A stretch of DNA of 64,000 bases, from NCBI RefSeq assembly GCF_024713945.1, contig NC_134684.1, forward strand, positions 102,001-166,000. The letters run 5' to 3'. This stretch comes from Dermatophagoides farinae. Its lineage: Eukaryota > Arthropoda > Arachnida > Sarcoptiformes > Pyroglyphidae. Below are positions 34,301 to 47,621 of this stretch, piece after piece. The notes below the pieces were generated by a model. That model saw only the letters and a list, made by a program, of their open reading frames with translations. It ran no database searches and had not been told where the DNA came from. Both the position numbers and the translations under genes were made by a program. The first letter of the stretch is position 1. Every line of letters starts with the position of its first letter.

Positions 34301-37300
34301 AACGACCACATCGGCAACAACAGCCAATTCCAATAATAGTCAACAACGACAACAACAACAATCCAATGATCAACGTATGTCAGCCGCTGGTTTCGAAGAA
34401 CCGGATCTTTCATATTCGGTCGATACACCACAATCATCAACGACGACAATCATTGATGATTGTTCACATCTTAATGATAAGGTAAGCTTTTTCTCCTTTC
34501 TCATTTCTCTTTTGTTCTCATAACACATTTATTGCGCCCTTAATTTCTGGTTTTTGGGTCGCGATTCGATCTGATCTGATCCGATCCGTAAAAATAACCA
34601 GAAATCTTTTCTAAATATTTTTTCACATCTTACCACACTGTATTTGTGTGTGTGTGTGTGTTTTGGTGTGTTTCTTCTTTCATTTCATATGTTTCATATA
34701 CTTAACCCTTTTTGTTTCCACTTGCTGTGACAATTCACTGATTTTTATCGTCAACAACATAACATCCTGTTTAGTGTTCTTCACATCTTTTATGTAAACT
34801 TTAAATGTGGCAAATTGTAGTTTTATCGATTGGTTGGCTGGATTGATTGATTGATGAAGTTCATAGTGTTATTCATAGAATATTTGTTCCGTTATTAATG
34901 ATGAGGAGTGTGTCTGTGTGTGTGTGTGTGTGCATGTGTTTTCGAAATTGTCAAGTGAGAGAAATTGAAAAATAAAAAAAAATTGGACATAATGAAGGTG
35001 AGAATTGCATCTTTGAATTTTTGAATGACGTTCCCATTATGTTATGGTATATTATCGTTTGAAAAGTGTATAAATCATGTTTGTTGCTCATTTATTACCA
35101 TTGAGCCATTGTGATTGCGAAAAATCGAGAAAAATCAAATCAATATCATTAAATCAATCTTTACTCACACAATGCGGAAATTATTTTTCCAAGTGAAAAT
35201 GAGATCTGCATTATGTGAGCGTAGGCGAGCAATGATTAAATCAATGAATCTGTATGTGTGTGTGTAATTTCGACAGGACAGGTTTAAACTTGTCCTTAGA
35301 TTTGATTTGATCATTAATTCATTGATCTATTTTGCACAATTCAGCAATCTATTTGATATATTTGATAGTTCAATGTCAGTGTGTGTGTGTGTATTATTAC
35401 TGTAATGGTTATGTGCATGCTACAAAATGATGTTAGCTAAATGGCAACCCTTTTTATTTAAATGAGATATATTCATGTACAACACATGAATAACAATGAA
35501 TTGATTGAAGGTCGAGTATTGTCGTTGGCCAGTATTTTGGAGAAAGTTAGCCACAATAAAATGCATGGCTGCTCCTGTGATTGAAAAGTGAGAATCCATA
35601 TTTTTTGCTCGAATGATTGGCTCCTCTTCTGGTTTCAATATCATCCATGATGATGTCAGTTGGTCTATTGTTCTATTGGCCATTGTGTTTGTGTGACAGA
35701 TTTTCTTTTCAATTTCATTCAAAATTTGAAAAGAAACATTTAGCAACAGGTTGAAAAGTTGCATGTCTGGCAATACCTTTTGTAAACAATTCGATGATGG
35801 GATGGGGTATACAGTTAGAGAAAGTTTTTGTTTTCCGGATTCTAAGCATTTTGATTTTCATTGTTGTCATTGTGTGTGTGTGTGTTATTTGTCCATGTAA
35901 TTAATAGGTAGATGAAGAGATGATTTGCATTAATTATGGTGAATATATATGGGGGTGAATCATTCAATTTCTTCATATAAATCCGGGTTGACCGGGTTTT
36001 TTCATTTGGAAAACTTTTTCCATGTGCATTGTGAGCAGATTTTCTCCCTCATTCATCCCTTTATTAATTGGTGGGCGTATGGATTTATGGTTATCATGAC
36101 AAAAAAGCGTGGGATTTTCCATTTGCTTTTTGATATTAAGCAGGGATAATCCACAACATTTGTAAGCAACAAGTTATCTGAACCTGGTGACCTCGTTTTA
36201 TAAAACTGTTTTTTTTATTGGAAAAAACAAAACCAGATCATCAGTTTCAAAGTTTTTTATTCGATCGATTTTTTTGCCAAACCCACAAATTTTTTTTCGG
36301 CCACATCCTACTCGACGACTATCTTGGATGATGATGAGATTGATATAATCCTCTCTCGCTCTCTTTCATCGTTTATGTTTGTGTGTGAATGCGGTTTCTT
36401 TCATTTTCTTTTTCTTCATTCAAGCACACACACACACAAGCAAACACGAAACTGCTGTTCACCTGTCAATGATGATTATCATCACGAAAAAGAAAGCGAG
36501 AGAAAAGGAAAAAACGGGCATTAGACACCATTGATTGGCTAGAATGATGGCGCCCTGTTCCTCCTTTCGTTTGATTTCAATTGCATGCACACACACACAC
36601 AACATAGTAACATAGTCTGAGAAAAGATTATTATTATTATTAACGATCAACAAAAGCAAGTGATGAATAATATAAGCCACTAATGTCTCTCTATCACTAT
36701 GATGATGACGATCCTATAATGGTTGAACTGCACACACACACCTAATGGTTGGTGATAAATCATGAGAAAAGGAAAAGTGATATTGCAAATGCATGATAAG
36801 AATTAGACAATGATCAAGAGAATATTTTTTTATTGCTTATTTTTGCCACGCGCTATTCTTTTTTTCTATCATTTCCGACTTTGGTTTTCCTATTTTTTTG
36901 AATATCAATTATAATTATGCTTAAAACATATGCTTGTCTGTCTGTCTGTCTATATGTAGCATTTATATGCTTCACCGGCTCCATCATCGGTTTCATCATT
37001 ATCATCTGTAGGTGCTACAACATCATCATCATGTCCATCATCATCATCATCACCACCGATTCTTTTATCATCAATGATTATTGTTGGTGGTGGTAATGAT
37101 TCACAATCACACAATCATCACCATCATCATCAACATCACTCAAGTCATCTTCATTCTATTCATCACCAACAACAACAACACTTTCATCAACCATCGCCTT
37201 TATCCCATCAACAACTGAATCACCATCATCAACATGGTGAACAACAAAATTCACACCTAATGTCTCATCATCATCATCATCTTCATCATCAATCGTCATA

Positions 37301-37751
37301 TGATCATCATCAACCACAACAATCAATGATGGATAGTTATCATACAACAAATGGTGGCTATGCACACACAACAGGCAACAATTCCAATACAAATCCATCC
37401 AATGGTTTGACATCCTTATCGACTATTTCAAATTCTTCGTCATCTTCATCATCGTCGTCGTTTTTTCCTACCACCGGTGCATCACCACCACCGTTAACAC
37501 CAAACGGTCTACTTAGTGGTCTTCATTCATTTTTGTTTTCAGATTCTGTCAACGGTTTGGTCGATACATTTGTTGTTGATTCGATGACCGGCGTTTCAGT
37601 TGTCGATGGTTTATCCACTACTAATGTTGTTGGTGGTGGACAAACAAATGGTGTTGAAAGTCCGAATGGATATTCTGCATCAACAAATGGTGGCACCAAC
37701 ACACCTGCGACTGCTTCATCATTACGTTTGCCGCCATTTTGTTCAATCTAA
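31398..37751 (+). CDS. SRF: Serum response factor, MADS-box transcription factor (blistered orthologue)
   Basis: Four exons, 31398-32243, 33833-34085, 34144-34481 and 36960-37751, in frame, give 742 residues. SRF dimers bind CArG boxes and control actin-cytoskeleton, muscle and, in flies, tracheal genes with MRTF or TCF partners. Residues about 253-340 hold the MADS box and SAM extension, nearly identical to animal SRF ('GRVKIKMEFIDNKLRRYTT', 'FSKRKTGIMKK', then 'AYELSTLTGTQVMLLVASE' and 'LQPMITSDAGKALIQTCLN'). A conserved SRF tail segment 'DQRMSAAGFEEPDLSY' is in exon 3, and 'HLYASPAP' opens exon 4. The first intron (1.6 kb) falls inside the MADS box right after 'IMKK'; the third is 2.5 kb. 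The N-terminal 250 residues are Ser/Thr/His/Gln-rich, as is the C-terminal activation region. ATG 31398 is the first ATG in frame; upstream in-frame sequence lacks one. Confidence 0.95.
32244..33832 (+). other. SRF intron 1 (1.6 kb) interrupting the MADS box
   Basis: GTTAGT donor after 'GIMKK' and a TTTTGTTTCAG acceptor before 'AYELS'. It contains GT runs near 32351-32370 and a GTC/GTT run at 33107-33143. No gene is seen inside. Confidence 0.85.
34482..36959 (+). other. SRF intron 3 (2.5 kb)
   Basis: GTAAGC donor at 34482 and acceptor TATGTAG at 36959. It contains GT runs (34650-34662, 34915-34931, 35382-35392) and one antisense 114-codon ORF (35764-35420, see findings). No domain is recognisable. 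Confidence 0.8.
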
Positions 37752-39076
37752 ATGGACGAATAAATAAAAATGACATCAATCAATGAATATCTTTGATAAA
37801 TGCCATAGATTTTCCATGTTTTACTTTCTTTGATTTTTGTTTTTTAGTTGAGTTTTCTATTTCTATTTTACACACATTCACACACTGGATGAATTGCATC
37901 GTTTTTGTTTGTTTTTTGGTCATTTCATCAGCACATTTCATATTCATATATATCATATACATCATATACATCATATTCAATAACATTTCAATTAACACCA
38001 ACGCACAAACACCTGGGCCTCTGTAACTTATGAATTATTTTTTGGTTTGATTTGCCCATTCAAATTGTCTGTTCACATTTAATATGACGATCTCTTGTTT
38101 TACTTTTTATCTTATGTTTGTTTTTTGTATTTTGTATTTAAATCACGTTGCTATTCCATATTTATTAATATTAATAATTAATAATAATTGATAATTGATA
38201 ATTGATAGTTTTATGCTACTAATTCTGTTCATAATCCAATCATCACCATCAAACAATATTCACATCTATAGAGACATGAGATGAAATTTGTTATTCTGTT
38301 TTTTTTCCGGTTTTATCTCTCTGTTTCCCTTGTTGTCGTGGTTGTATTTTTTTAGTTTCTTTTTCTACAACAAAATTTTTATTTCATTTTTTGTTTTTTT
38401 TCTGTTTGTTTTTCATTGTTGGCAATATCTTTTGGTGTTATGCAAATACTTTTTTTACACACAAATCAGAATCAGAATCATTTTTAAATAAAAAAAAATT
38501 ATAATTGATTCGTGATTAGAAAGGCTGCTGCCATTGCTTCTTTCCACTATGCAGAGATATTTTTTTGCCCATCTCCATTAGCTTTGGTCCATTTTATATG
38601 CTGTGTTATGCTGCGCATTCATCATAAACATAATCGAAGAGGAGAAAAGAAGAAAAAAACAAACGCCTGTCAGATGATAATAATAATTTTGATAATTTTA
38701 ACAGTCCATCATGTGTTACAGTTAATCTAATAATTATTTAAATTTAAATTTAAATGAAAAACAAGTTTGTCTTTTTCTTACATCAGTGTTGAATCTTGCC
38801 ATTCGCTTGCACAAACATAGGTTATTATTATCATTTCAAAATTCTTCACCACACGGAAATTGAAACTAACCATTAAGCATACACTTGTCTATTCAAATTC
38901 AATTGTCAGTTCAATTCACAATCCAATCAATCGACAATAATTGCTCAGGCCATATTGATGCTGTTGAATAATTATTCTTCACTCACTGCCATAGTCGACG
39001 ATTATGATTGACATTTCTTTCATTCATTGTGTATGTCTGTGTTTTTTATATTATTATTAAAAGACAATGTCCCGAT

Positions 39077-39300
<224 letters not shown>

Positions 39301-39876
39301 AAAACACTGAAAAATTGTTGCTGCTTGTCAAGCAAAACAGATGTTTACATTTTCTCAAGTTTGAAAATTGATAACAATAACAATTAGCCATTAACATCTA
39401 CCAACCAAATGTACAAATACAAAGGCCTTTATGCTTCATTTTTTCTTTCTCTTTGGTTAATTGATTTTAACTTATTTTTAGCTGAAATGATCTAAATTGT
39501 ATCATAATAATAATAATTCGTGTTTTTTGCATTCATGTGTCTTTTCTTCTCGCGGATCATCATCATTTATCATTTATGGTGCAAAATTGAGCAATTAGTG
39601 ATGCCCATTTTTCACGGTTACCATGATGATGATGGTAATCGGATGATATGGTTTACCTGTAAATAATCATCATTATTCACTACATTACGAAAAAAAATTC
39701 GTGACTTTTGATCGTGATCATCATAAACTTTGTTATATAATAAAAAAAAATTCACGACCCTTTCACTAAACATATAGAGTGATGACATCATCATTATTAT
39801 ATCCATCCATTATCATCTCTCTCTCTCTCTCTAATCTTTGTTTACTCTAATATTTATGGCTTCCTGTATCCATTAC

Positions 39877-39923
<47 letters not shown>
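39877..39923. repeat. (CAT)n trinucleotide repeat
   Basis: About 15 uninterrupted CAT/ATC units. Other shorter runs of the same unit are scattered through the window. Confidence 0.9.
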
Positions 39924-41191
39924 GTATTGTTACAAAAAAACAATAATTTTTCATGATAATCGAAATTATTATTCACTCGCAATAAATTTCTTTAGTCATT
40001 CGACGACCATGGCCACAAAACATAATTGGTAATCATTAGTAAATCGATAAATAATGAATGGTGATGGTATGGCTAATTTAAAAGGCAAATTATCGGCATG
40101 AATAATTTGTGTGTGCATTGAGAATTGCAAATCCATTATGATTACGCTTTTTGAATATTTCTATATCATTCATACCGGAACCAAAATTCTAGATTTTTTT
40201 TTCGTTTTTTGTTGTTGTTTTTTGCACAGATAGGATTTTGATTTGTTTTTTCGATTTGGTGCTAGAATCCTTTTTTGGTTTTGTTACATGAATTGAATGT
40301 AGTGTTGGATTGGTGATGATCTCTATGATGAAAAATAAAAAAATTATCATTATTATTACTGGTTCATTGATCAAATTGACCATTATTTTGTAGAAAAAAG
40401 AGATTAGCATCATGTTCATATATTTCTTTCTCACAAATCTAAATCTTATTCAAAAAAGGTGTGTTAATTTATCAAAATCAATCAACCACCTGGTTAATGG
40501 TAAATGAAAATTGTTTTGTCTGTTTGTCGATTGGTGACTCGTTCGGTTTTTCTTTTCTTTTCTTTTTCTTATTCATCGGTCGATGATGATGATGATGATA
40601 ATTATGATTCACGTCCGTCCAAAAACTGAACAACCAACCACGACCACAACTGATGCATACATTACCGATCATATGGAATCAAGTTGCCATAATGATCATA
40701 GGTTTCGAATAAAGAGGAATTTTGTTTTTCAAGACTGAATTATGCTGTGTGTGTGGGAAGACATTTACAATATGACTAACTATTTGTTATGGCGTCTATT
40801 CTGTTTGGTTATCATTACTCTATTTTTGGCTTGGGTTCAACAAAACAAAATAAATCATAATCGTCAAGGAAAGAAAGGATTGTAATGATCTGGCAATAAT
40901 CATATGCAATCTTTATCTTTATTTTCTTCTGTGCTTCTTTTTCTCTTTTTTTTCATTCATTCAATGATTCAAATTGGATAATGTCTAAATCAACAATTGA
41001 AATGAAATTTGTTTACAAAAAAAAACCCACAATATTTTGATATTGTGATGAAAACGATAAATAATAAATAATAATAAGATAATAAAATTAATTAATTAAA
41101 ATCATCCAATATCCAATAGATTGTATTAATTTTGTTTTTTCCAATTTTTCTCAAGAATATCTTCACTGGTTGTCTAACATTTGGCACAAAT

Positions 41192-43996
41192 ATGGCTTCC
41201 ATGTTGAATCAACAACAAAATTCTTTCTTTATCAATGGGCAAGCAATCGATCGTTCAGAATTTGGAATTCTTGATGATATGGACGATGATGATGATGACG
41301 ACGACGATGACGAGGATGAAGAAGATGAAGATGAGGACGATGAAGATGATTACGATGATGACGATGATGACGATGATGAGGATGCGGATGATATTGTAGC
41401 CAATACTACTGATTGTCTATTGCCAACATCTGCTAACAACAATTCGATAATATTCCAACAACACCAGCAGCAACAACAAAATCAACATCCTGAAGTAACT
41501 GCCGTATCATGGTCATCAAATCTGATGATGAATACACATTCGTTAACTAATTCGGATTGGAATCGTGCATCTAGTGGAACAAGTGGCAGCCATCATCATG
41601 TTTCGGATCGAATTAAAATGAATTTGAATCTTAAAATTCAACAAAAACAACAACAGCAGCAACAGCAACAACAACAACGATGCAAACAACAACAACAACC
41701 GTATGTCACAATTCGACAACAAACATCAACAAATTTTCCACATCAGCAATCACAATGTCAGATGCCACGTGTGCAATCGAATCGAAAAAATATCTCATCG
41801 TCCAATAAAACTAGCTCAACACCTAAAACTCGAAAAATTTCCAACAGCGCACATCTTATAAATGCAATGGATCAGTCACGTATGCTGGATTCGAATTCTA
41901 TACTTGATTCTTGCTTTCCATTCAATGGTAAGAAAATGTTTTTCCAATAAATCTCTATGGATAACATCCATTTCCAACAGGATCATTGATCGAAACAAAT
42001 CAATATAATTTGGATACCATTTTAAATACATCAAATTTAGCACAAAATAATGCAGATTTATTGTCACAATATTCGTTTGGATCTAATGATCATCATTCAT
42101 TGTCAGTGCAGAATCCTAATCTACTTCTTTCTTCGACTTCTTCTTCTTCTTCTTCCAATAGTGGAAAAAAACATGTGCCACCATCGAATAAATCATCACT
42201 ACCTAAATCCAATTCGAATCGTTTGACCAAATCAAAAGGTTTGATATAATCATTTTACTAATACAAAATGATTATCATCCTTTTTTTCACATTTATGATT
42301 TTAGTTGGAACTTTAAAAAACATTTCTGACCCTATGATGATGATGTCTACAGCCATGGCAACAACGGCAACGGCAACGGCATCATCGATGAACAGCAACA
42401 ACAATAATAATAATCACGATCCGAATCGTTCAATGTTATTGTCAACATTATTTCAAAATAATTCTCTGGTTAACAATAATCGGAACGAATCTAATGTTAG
42501 TAATAACAACAACAATAATAATACCGGAAACGTGATTTCAACAGCTAACGCTGTGGCTGTTACATCAAAACAGCAGCAGATTCTTTCATCATCATCATCA
42601 TCAATACAGCAAACAGTACCGACAACGATAACAATTGTGAATAATAACAATAATCTTCAACAACAACAGCAATTGTTAAAAGCAGCCAATTTGAATACAA
42701 TTATCAATAATTTGACCAATAATAATAACAACACGACGACGGCTGTGACCGTATCGTCGCCATCAATGATTCATAATAACAATAACAACTGTGGAAACAA
42801 TATTGCTCATCCTCGCCAGCATTCGGCCATCATTAATCCCAATATTCATCAAAATTTTATAAATCAACTTTCATCATCTTCATCTTCACCAACGACAACA
42901 ACATTAAATAATATAATCATAACAACGACAATGATGCCCATCAATAATAATAACAATAATACGATCACATCATCCTCTTCATCCAATATACAAGATCAAT
43001 TGGCAGCTATAGCGGCTCAACAATTTCTATCTTCAGGTATTAGTTTGTATAGTTATTTGTATTTACTTTTGTTATCAAGATCTTTCTTATTCATCATCTT
43101 ATAGGCAATGTGATACTTTATCCACAACCAAAGATTACATCTAATAACAACAATTCAAATATAATGGATCCTGGAACCGGTGTTGTTGGTCAACCATTTA
43201 TCGGTAAATCCGAATCATCAACGCTTTTAATACAACAACCATCTGTATCGGCTACTGGTTCAGTATCCGGACAATTATTCTATAATGCATTGGCTGGCCG
43301 TCTTCTTTATACGAATACGACCACAGCATCAACAAGCAATCACCCCGTTCCCTCATATAATATGCTGAATGATAATGCAATGTCAAAGACAGCTAATTGT
43401 GGACCTAATACAATTCAATTATCAACTCAAGATAGTGTTAATCTTTTGTTTGCCAACACTGGTGGAATGGCTCAGGTATGTATATGATTTTGATCATAGA
43501 TATGTTGTGATTAATTAATTTCCATTAATTAATCTCCTCCATTCCCAACATCCACTAATAGTTGATAACACCATCAAACAATAATCAGCAATCTAGTCAG
43601 GTACAAACTTTGGGTTCATCATCGTTTTTATCAAATAGATCCAATCGGCTTGCAAAGAATGATTTTATTGCAATAAAGAATGAATTGAATGTCAATTGTC
43701 CATCATCTAGTTCATCAACGACAACACGGTTGACAACAATCAATGCAAAATGTACAGACAATAATGATCCATTTGATGCCGATAATTTGCTCAATAATAG
43801 TCAACTTGATCATCATGCTGCTCATGGTCCTCTTCCTCATCATCATCATCATCATAATAATAATTTGAGCCCAACACATTTTCATCATCATCAACAACAA
43901 CAACAACATAATCATTCATCAAACATACAGTCAACACGAAATAATACTAATACTAATACTAATACTAATAACAATAACAAAAAACAACGAAAATAA
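41192..43996 (+). CDS. Unrecognised Asn/Gln/Ser-rich protein, five exons (possible transcriptional regulator)
   Basis: Exons 41192-41927, 41981-42238, 42305-43036, 43105-43475 and 43562-43996 join in frame across four 53-86 bp introns to give 843 residues. The N-terminal part has a run of about 40 Asp/Glu residues, then Gln runs. The middle is rich in Asn and Ser/Thr homopolymers, and the C-terminus has His and Asn-Thr repeats. Between repeats are less biased segments (for example 'SGQLFYNALAGRLLYTN' and 'NTIQLSTQDSVNLLFAN') that could be the conserved core. I recognise no domain. Acidic and Gln/Asn-rich composition is common in nuclear regulators, so that role is only a guess. Sequence upstream of ATG 41192 stays in frame back to a possible splice acceptor near 41155, so the N-terminus may be longer. 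The stop codon overlaps a poly(A) signal. Confidence 0.75.
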
Positions 43997-44008
43997 AACT
44001 GTTTTATT
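43992..44008. terminator. Palindromic bidirectional poly(A) signal between convergent genes
   Basis: The 17 bases from 43992 read AATAAAAC-T-GTTTTATT, palindromic except for the central base. AATAAA at 43992-43997 on the plus strand overlaps the stop codon of the 41192 gene. The mirror AATAAA on the minus strand (44008-44003) lies 47 bp past the stop of the 44055 transporter. Seen directly; use by both genes is inference. Confidence 0.65.
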
Positions 44009-44054
44009 ATTATTCAAGAACAAGAAAAGAAGGGAATTTTTAAATTTATCATTT

Positions 44055-45402
44055 CTAAGGTTTTGTCCGACAACATTTGATCAATAGATTGACAGCGACA
44101 AACAATATAATACTGATAGCTAAATATATGGCATTGAATTTGAGCAATATTAATGGTTCATCAGTCAATTTTGGACCAATCAATAGCGGTGTGAACACTG
44201 TAGACAATCCTACACAGGAATATATTAATGCACTTGATCGATCAGTCATACGAAGATGATTTTCAGCAAAAGAAATCATTGCCGGCCACATAGCTGAATA
44301 ACCATAGCCAAGTAATGCAGTAGCCAAATAGTTGGACAATTGTGAATCATGTGTCAGGTTAAGCCATATCAATGATATGATAAGGATGACATAGTGATAT
44401 ATGATAATAATATCCGGTTTCACACGAATCGATATGAATGCTGTCAATAGGCGACCAATAGTATATGCAGCGGCTAATGTTGCCAATACTGTAGCTGATT
44501 TGCTGGAAGTCATCACTGGTTTCCAATATTGGAACATTGTATCCGAAAAGAAAAAATATCCTTGTTCAGCCGATGTATATAACGCAATCATAAAAGCAAC
44601 AAGAACTAGTTTAATTTTTCGATATTTTATCTTTGACATTGGTTCTTTCGAATCTATGGTCTCTGTCTTTTTCTCTTTTTCTCTTTCCATTGGTTTGTTG
44701 TATCGTCTCACAACGAATAAAATGGCCATTATTATTGGCACTATCATTTGCATGGATCCAATCAAAACGCACGGAATGATTAATGAATCTTGTCGTGATT
44801 TTACTGTCACTTGGGTTCCATTCTCGGGAATGCCTTGTACGAATTGCGACATAACACCTGCACTTGTAATTGATCCAAGGCCAAATACGAATTGTTGAGT
44901 TTGCATCACTGGTGCTTGATGTTTGGGCCACATTTCCACTAACCATACCGTATTGGAACTATCCCATGATCCGAGGCCAATTCCAATTACACTGGTCACT
45001 ATAAATAAATTTCTTATCGAACCATAATATGGCATAAATGCAATCAGAAAAGCCGTCATCGATACCATTATGACCAGAACTAATTGTCGATTTAACCATT
45101 TGTATACGATTCCAGTCAACGCTCCAAGTATGTAACCAATTGCTGAAAAGCATCCAACATAATTCATTGTTTCTGATGGTACATTATAAATATAGCTCAT
45201 ATCCACTAATGTTGGCCACACTGCATTCATTGTTATGCCCTTTATAATGATATAATGATAATAATAATAATAATGGAACCATTGGACAAAATTGACAATT
45301 GACATTCGAACAAAAACGAAAAACGAAACTTACAAAAAAGAATTGATTTATCAATATAAACACCGTATAGATTATGTTCGTTGCACGTGTTTGATTTGCC
45401 AT
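44055..45402 (-). CDS. MFS transporter, MFSD4/NaGLT1-like, paralogue 1
   Basis: Two exons, 45402-45334 (23 codons) and 45239-44055, joined in phase 0 across a 94-bp intron, give 417 residues with about 12 predicted membrane helices. It resembles the MFSD4 family, which includes NaGLT1, a sodium-dependent glucose/fructose transporter. Support comes from 'GSWDSSNTVWLVEMW' followed by 'QQFVFGLGSI' (vertebrate MFSD4B: GILDTGGNVLILAIWG, then HFSFALGA), 'TSAEQGYFFFSDTMFQYW' in the second half, and 'YGYSAMWPAMISFAE'. A charged Lys/Glu-rich loop separates the two six-helix halves. Substrate is not known here. The first exon encodes the first half of helix 1, and the same intron occurs in both neighbours. 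It is the rightward-facing end of a three-gene same-strand array, convergent with the 41192 gene with 58 bp between stops. Confidence 0.88.
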
Positions 45403-45727
45403 TTTTTCTTTTTCTGCTTTCGATGATGATTATGTTTCTGATGGATTCAACAAAATGAGCTCCATTGACGGACTCGAGGTTTTTGATTGTGTTCAAGACA
45501 AAATACCTAATAATCATTACATCAAATGAATGCTTCTGATGATGATCCGGTTATCTACACAAGATTACATCCGATGAAGATGATGATGGTTATCATTTTA
45601 TCACCATTCCAAGAAATTAATTTATTAATATTTTATCGATCACATCACATTATTGTTGATAATCAATAATTAGTGATTGATTGATTGGAAAAAATGTTGG
45701 CTCTCTTTTTCTCTCTTCTCATTCTCA

Positions 45728-47093
45728 TTATGTCAACACGACTAACATAGTAATTACAATGAACAAAATAATGCTGATAGCCATATAAATAGCTTCAAGT
45801 AGCAATAATATCAATGGTTCGGTTGTTAAATACTGGCCGATTAATACCGGTGAGAACATTACGGCTAATTCATTGAAAAAAAATATCAACGAACTGGCAC
45901 GATCGGTCAATCGGAAACGACGTTCGGTGAAAGCAATGATTGCTGGCCACATTGCTGAAAATCCATAACCAAGTATCAAATTGGAAATATAAATGATGAT
46001 TCGAATTTGTCTACCTGAATATAACAATGATAACGCTACGACAATCATTGCTAAATGATAAGCAATAATTATATTGGGTCTTATCCGTAGTGATATTATG
46101 GCCGTTATTAAACAGCCTACCGTACAACCAGTGCTTAAACATGCCATTACAGTAGCTGATTCAGTCGCGGTTAAATGATCCGATTGCCAATATTGGAACA
46201 TTGTATCCGAATAATCATTGTAAGCCATTTCGGCGCCCATATATGCAGCTAGCATAAAACCAACCAAAAATAATTTTACATAACGGTATTTTACATCATC
46301 AGCATCAGCATCAGCATCATCCGCAGTTGTCGCATCATTTTCTACATCTGTATTTTTCAATGATGCAGAAATGATCGATGACGATCGATCCGTTCGTTCA
46401 TATCGATCACAAAAAAACATTATGAACATGATTATCGGTACAATCAATTGTAATACACCAATAGTGATGAATGGTTTGATTAGTAAAGATTTTCTGGATT
46501 CCACACCAACTTCGGTTTCATTGGCTATACCCTGTACGAATGGTGCCAACATTGATGGACTAATTATCGATCCTATTCCATACATGAATTGTTGAATTTG
46601 AATTGCTGATGCTTGGTGTTTGGGCCACATTTCTACTAGCCAAACTGTATTGGAACTTTCCCATGAACCAGAACCAATACCGATGATCAATGTGGCAACG
46701 AAAAGTTGATAAATGGACGAATAATAAGGTGTGTATGCTATCAGAAAAGCCATTGTTGCCACCATAAAAATCAATACTAATTGTCGATTAATCCATTTAT
46801 AGATGAAACCAGTTAATGATCCAATCATATAGCCAAATGCAGCGAATGTAGCCAAAAAATCCAATGTTTCATTCGATACATCGTAAATATAGGATAAATC
46901 TATCAACACTGGCCATAATGCATTACATGTTATTCCCTATAGAATCGAAGCAAATAATCATTATCATGATGATGATGTTGAATGTCAATAAACATGGTTT
47001 CACACTTACGAATGCAATGTAATTCATATAAATAAGAACCGTATATACTATATTCGATTTTCTTCGATTCGTCGTATTCTTCATTATTTTCAT
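45728..47093 (-). CDS. MFS transporter, MFSD4/NaGLT1-like, paralogue 2
   Basis: Exons 47093-47010 (28 codons) and 46936-45728 join in phase 0 across a 73-bp intron, giving 430 residues; ATG 47084 is an alternative start. It shares the array's signatures: 'YIYDVSNETLDFLATF' after helix 1, 'GSWESSNTVWLVEMW', 'QQFMYGIGSI', 'SDTMFQYW' and 'GFSAMWPAIIAFTE'. The central cytoplasmic loop carries a short Asp/Ala repeat encoded by GAT/GCT triplets. In the second half, 'GAEMAYNDYSDTMFQYW' departs from the 'AEQGYF' seen in the other two copies, so substrate preference may differ. Likely a plasma-membrane sugar or solute transporter by family. Confidence 0.88.
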
Positions 47094-47621
47094 TATTGCT
47101 TCTTACTAAAATTAACGGGAACAAATGAATGGCAAACGATAATCGGTTCGTTATTCTCATAATTTTACTTTTTTCAAACAATAACAATAACAACAAAATG
47201 TCAAACTTCCAATGCATAGATTGGTGATGATTAATGTTAACAGATTTTATATTTTTGGCTAAATGTTTTCAATGATCCACATGATTTTTTCTTTTCTTTC
47301 TTTCCAAATATTACTACTAAAGAGATCCTGTTCAAAATCTGTCGATGTAATATCGATGCAGAATTGTCATTAGTCACGAGATGATATTATCAATCGATTA
47401 GATCCACTTGATTATCAATGGAAAAATTTGTTTGTACCTCACCAAAAAACATGGTTCAATTGACTAAACTTTGATCAACAATTGTAATCATCTAACCATG
47501 GATAAATATTGTTGATCACAAAATGATATTTCTTACATATTCATCACCATCATCATCATCATTATTATTTAAGTGGAATATTAATTGATTTATCATTAAT
47601 TCTAGTTGATAAACATCGACA
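47094..47621. other. Spacer between transporter paralogues 2 and 3
   Basis: This 528-bp AT-rich stretch should contain the promoter of paralogue 2 and the 3' UTR of paralogue 3. No other feature is seen. Confidence 0.45.

Noticed and set aside
41132-41191. N-terminal extension of the Asn/Gln-rich gene
   Set aside because: No ATG there; kept only as a possible upstream-exon hint through an acceptor near 41155.
44401-44898. 165-codon plus-strand frame
   Set aside because: It lies antisense to the transporter paralogue 1 coding exon, whose minus-strand frame is clearly conserved; it is a shadow.
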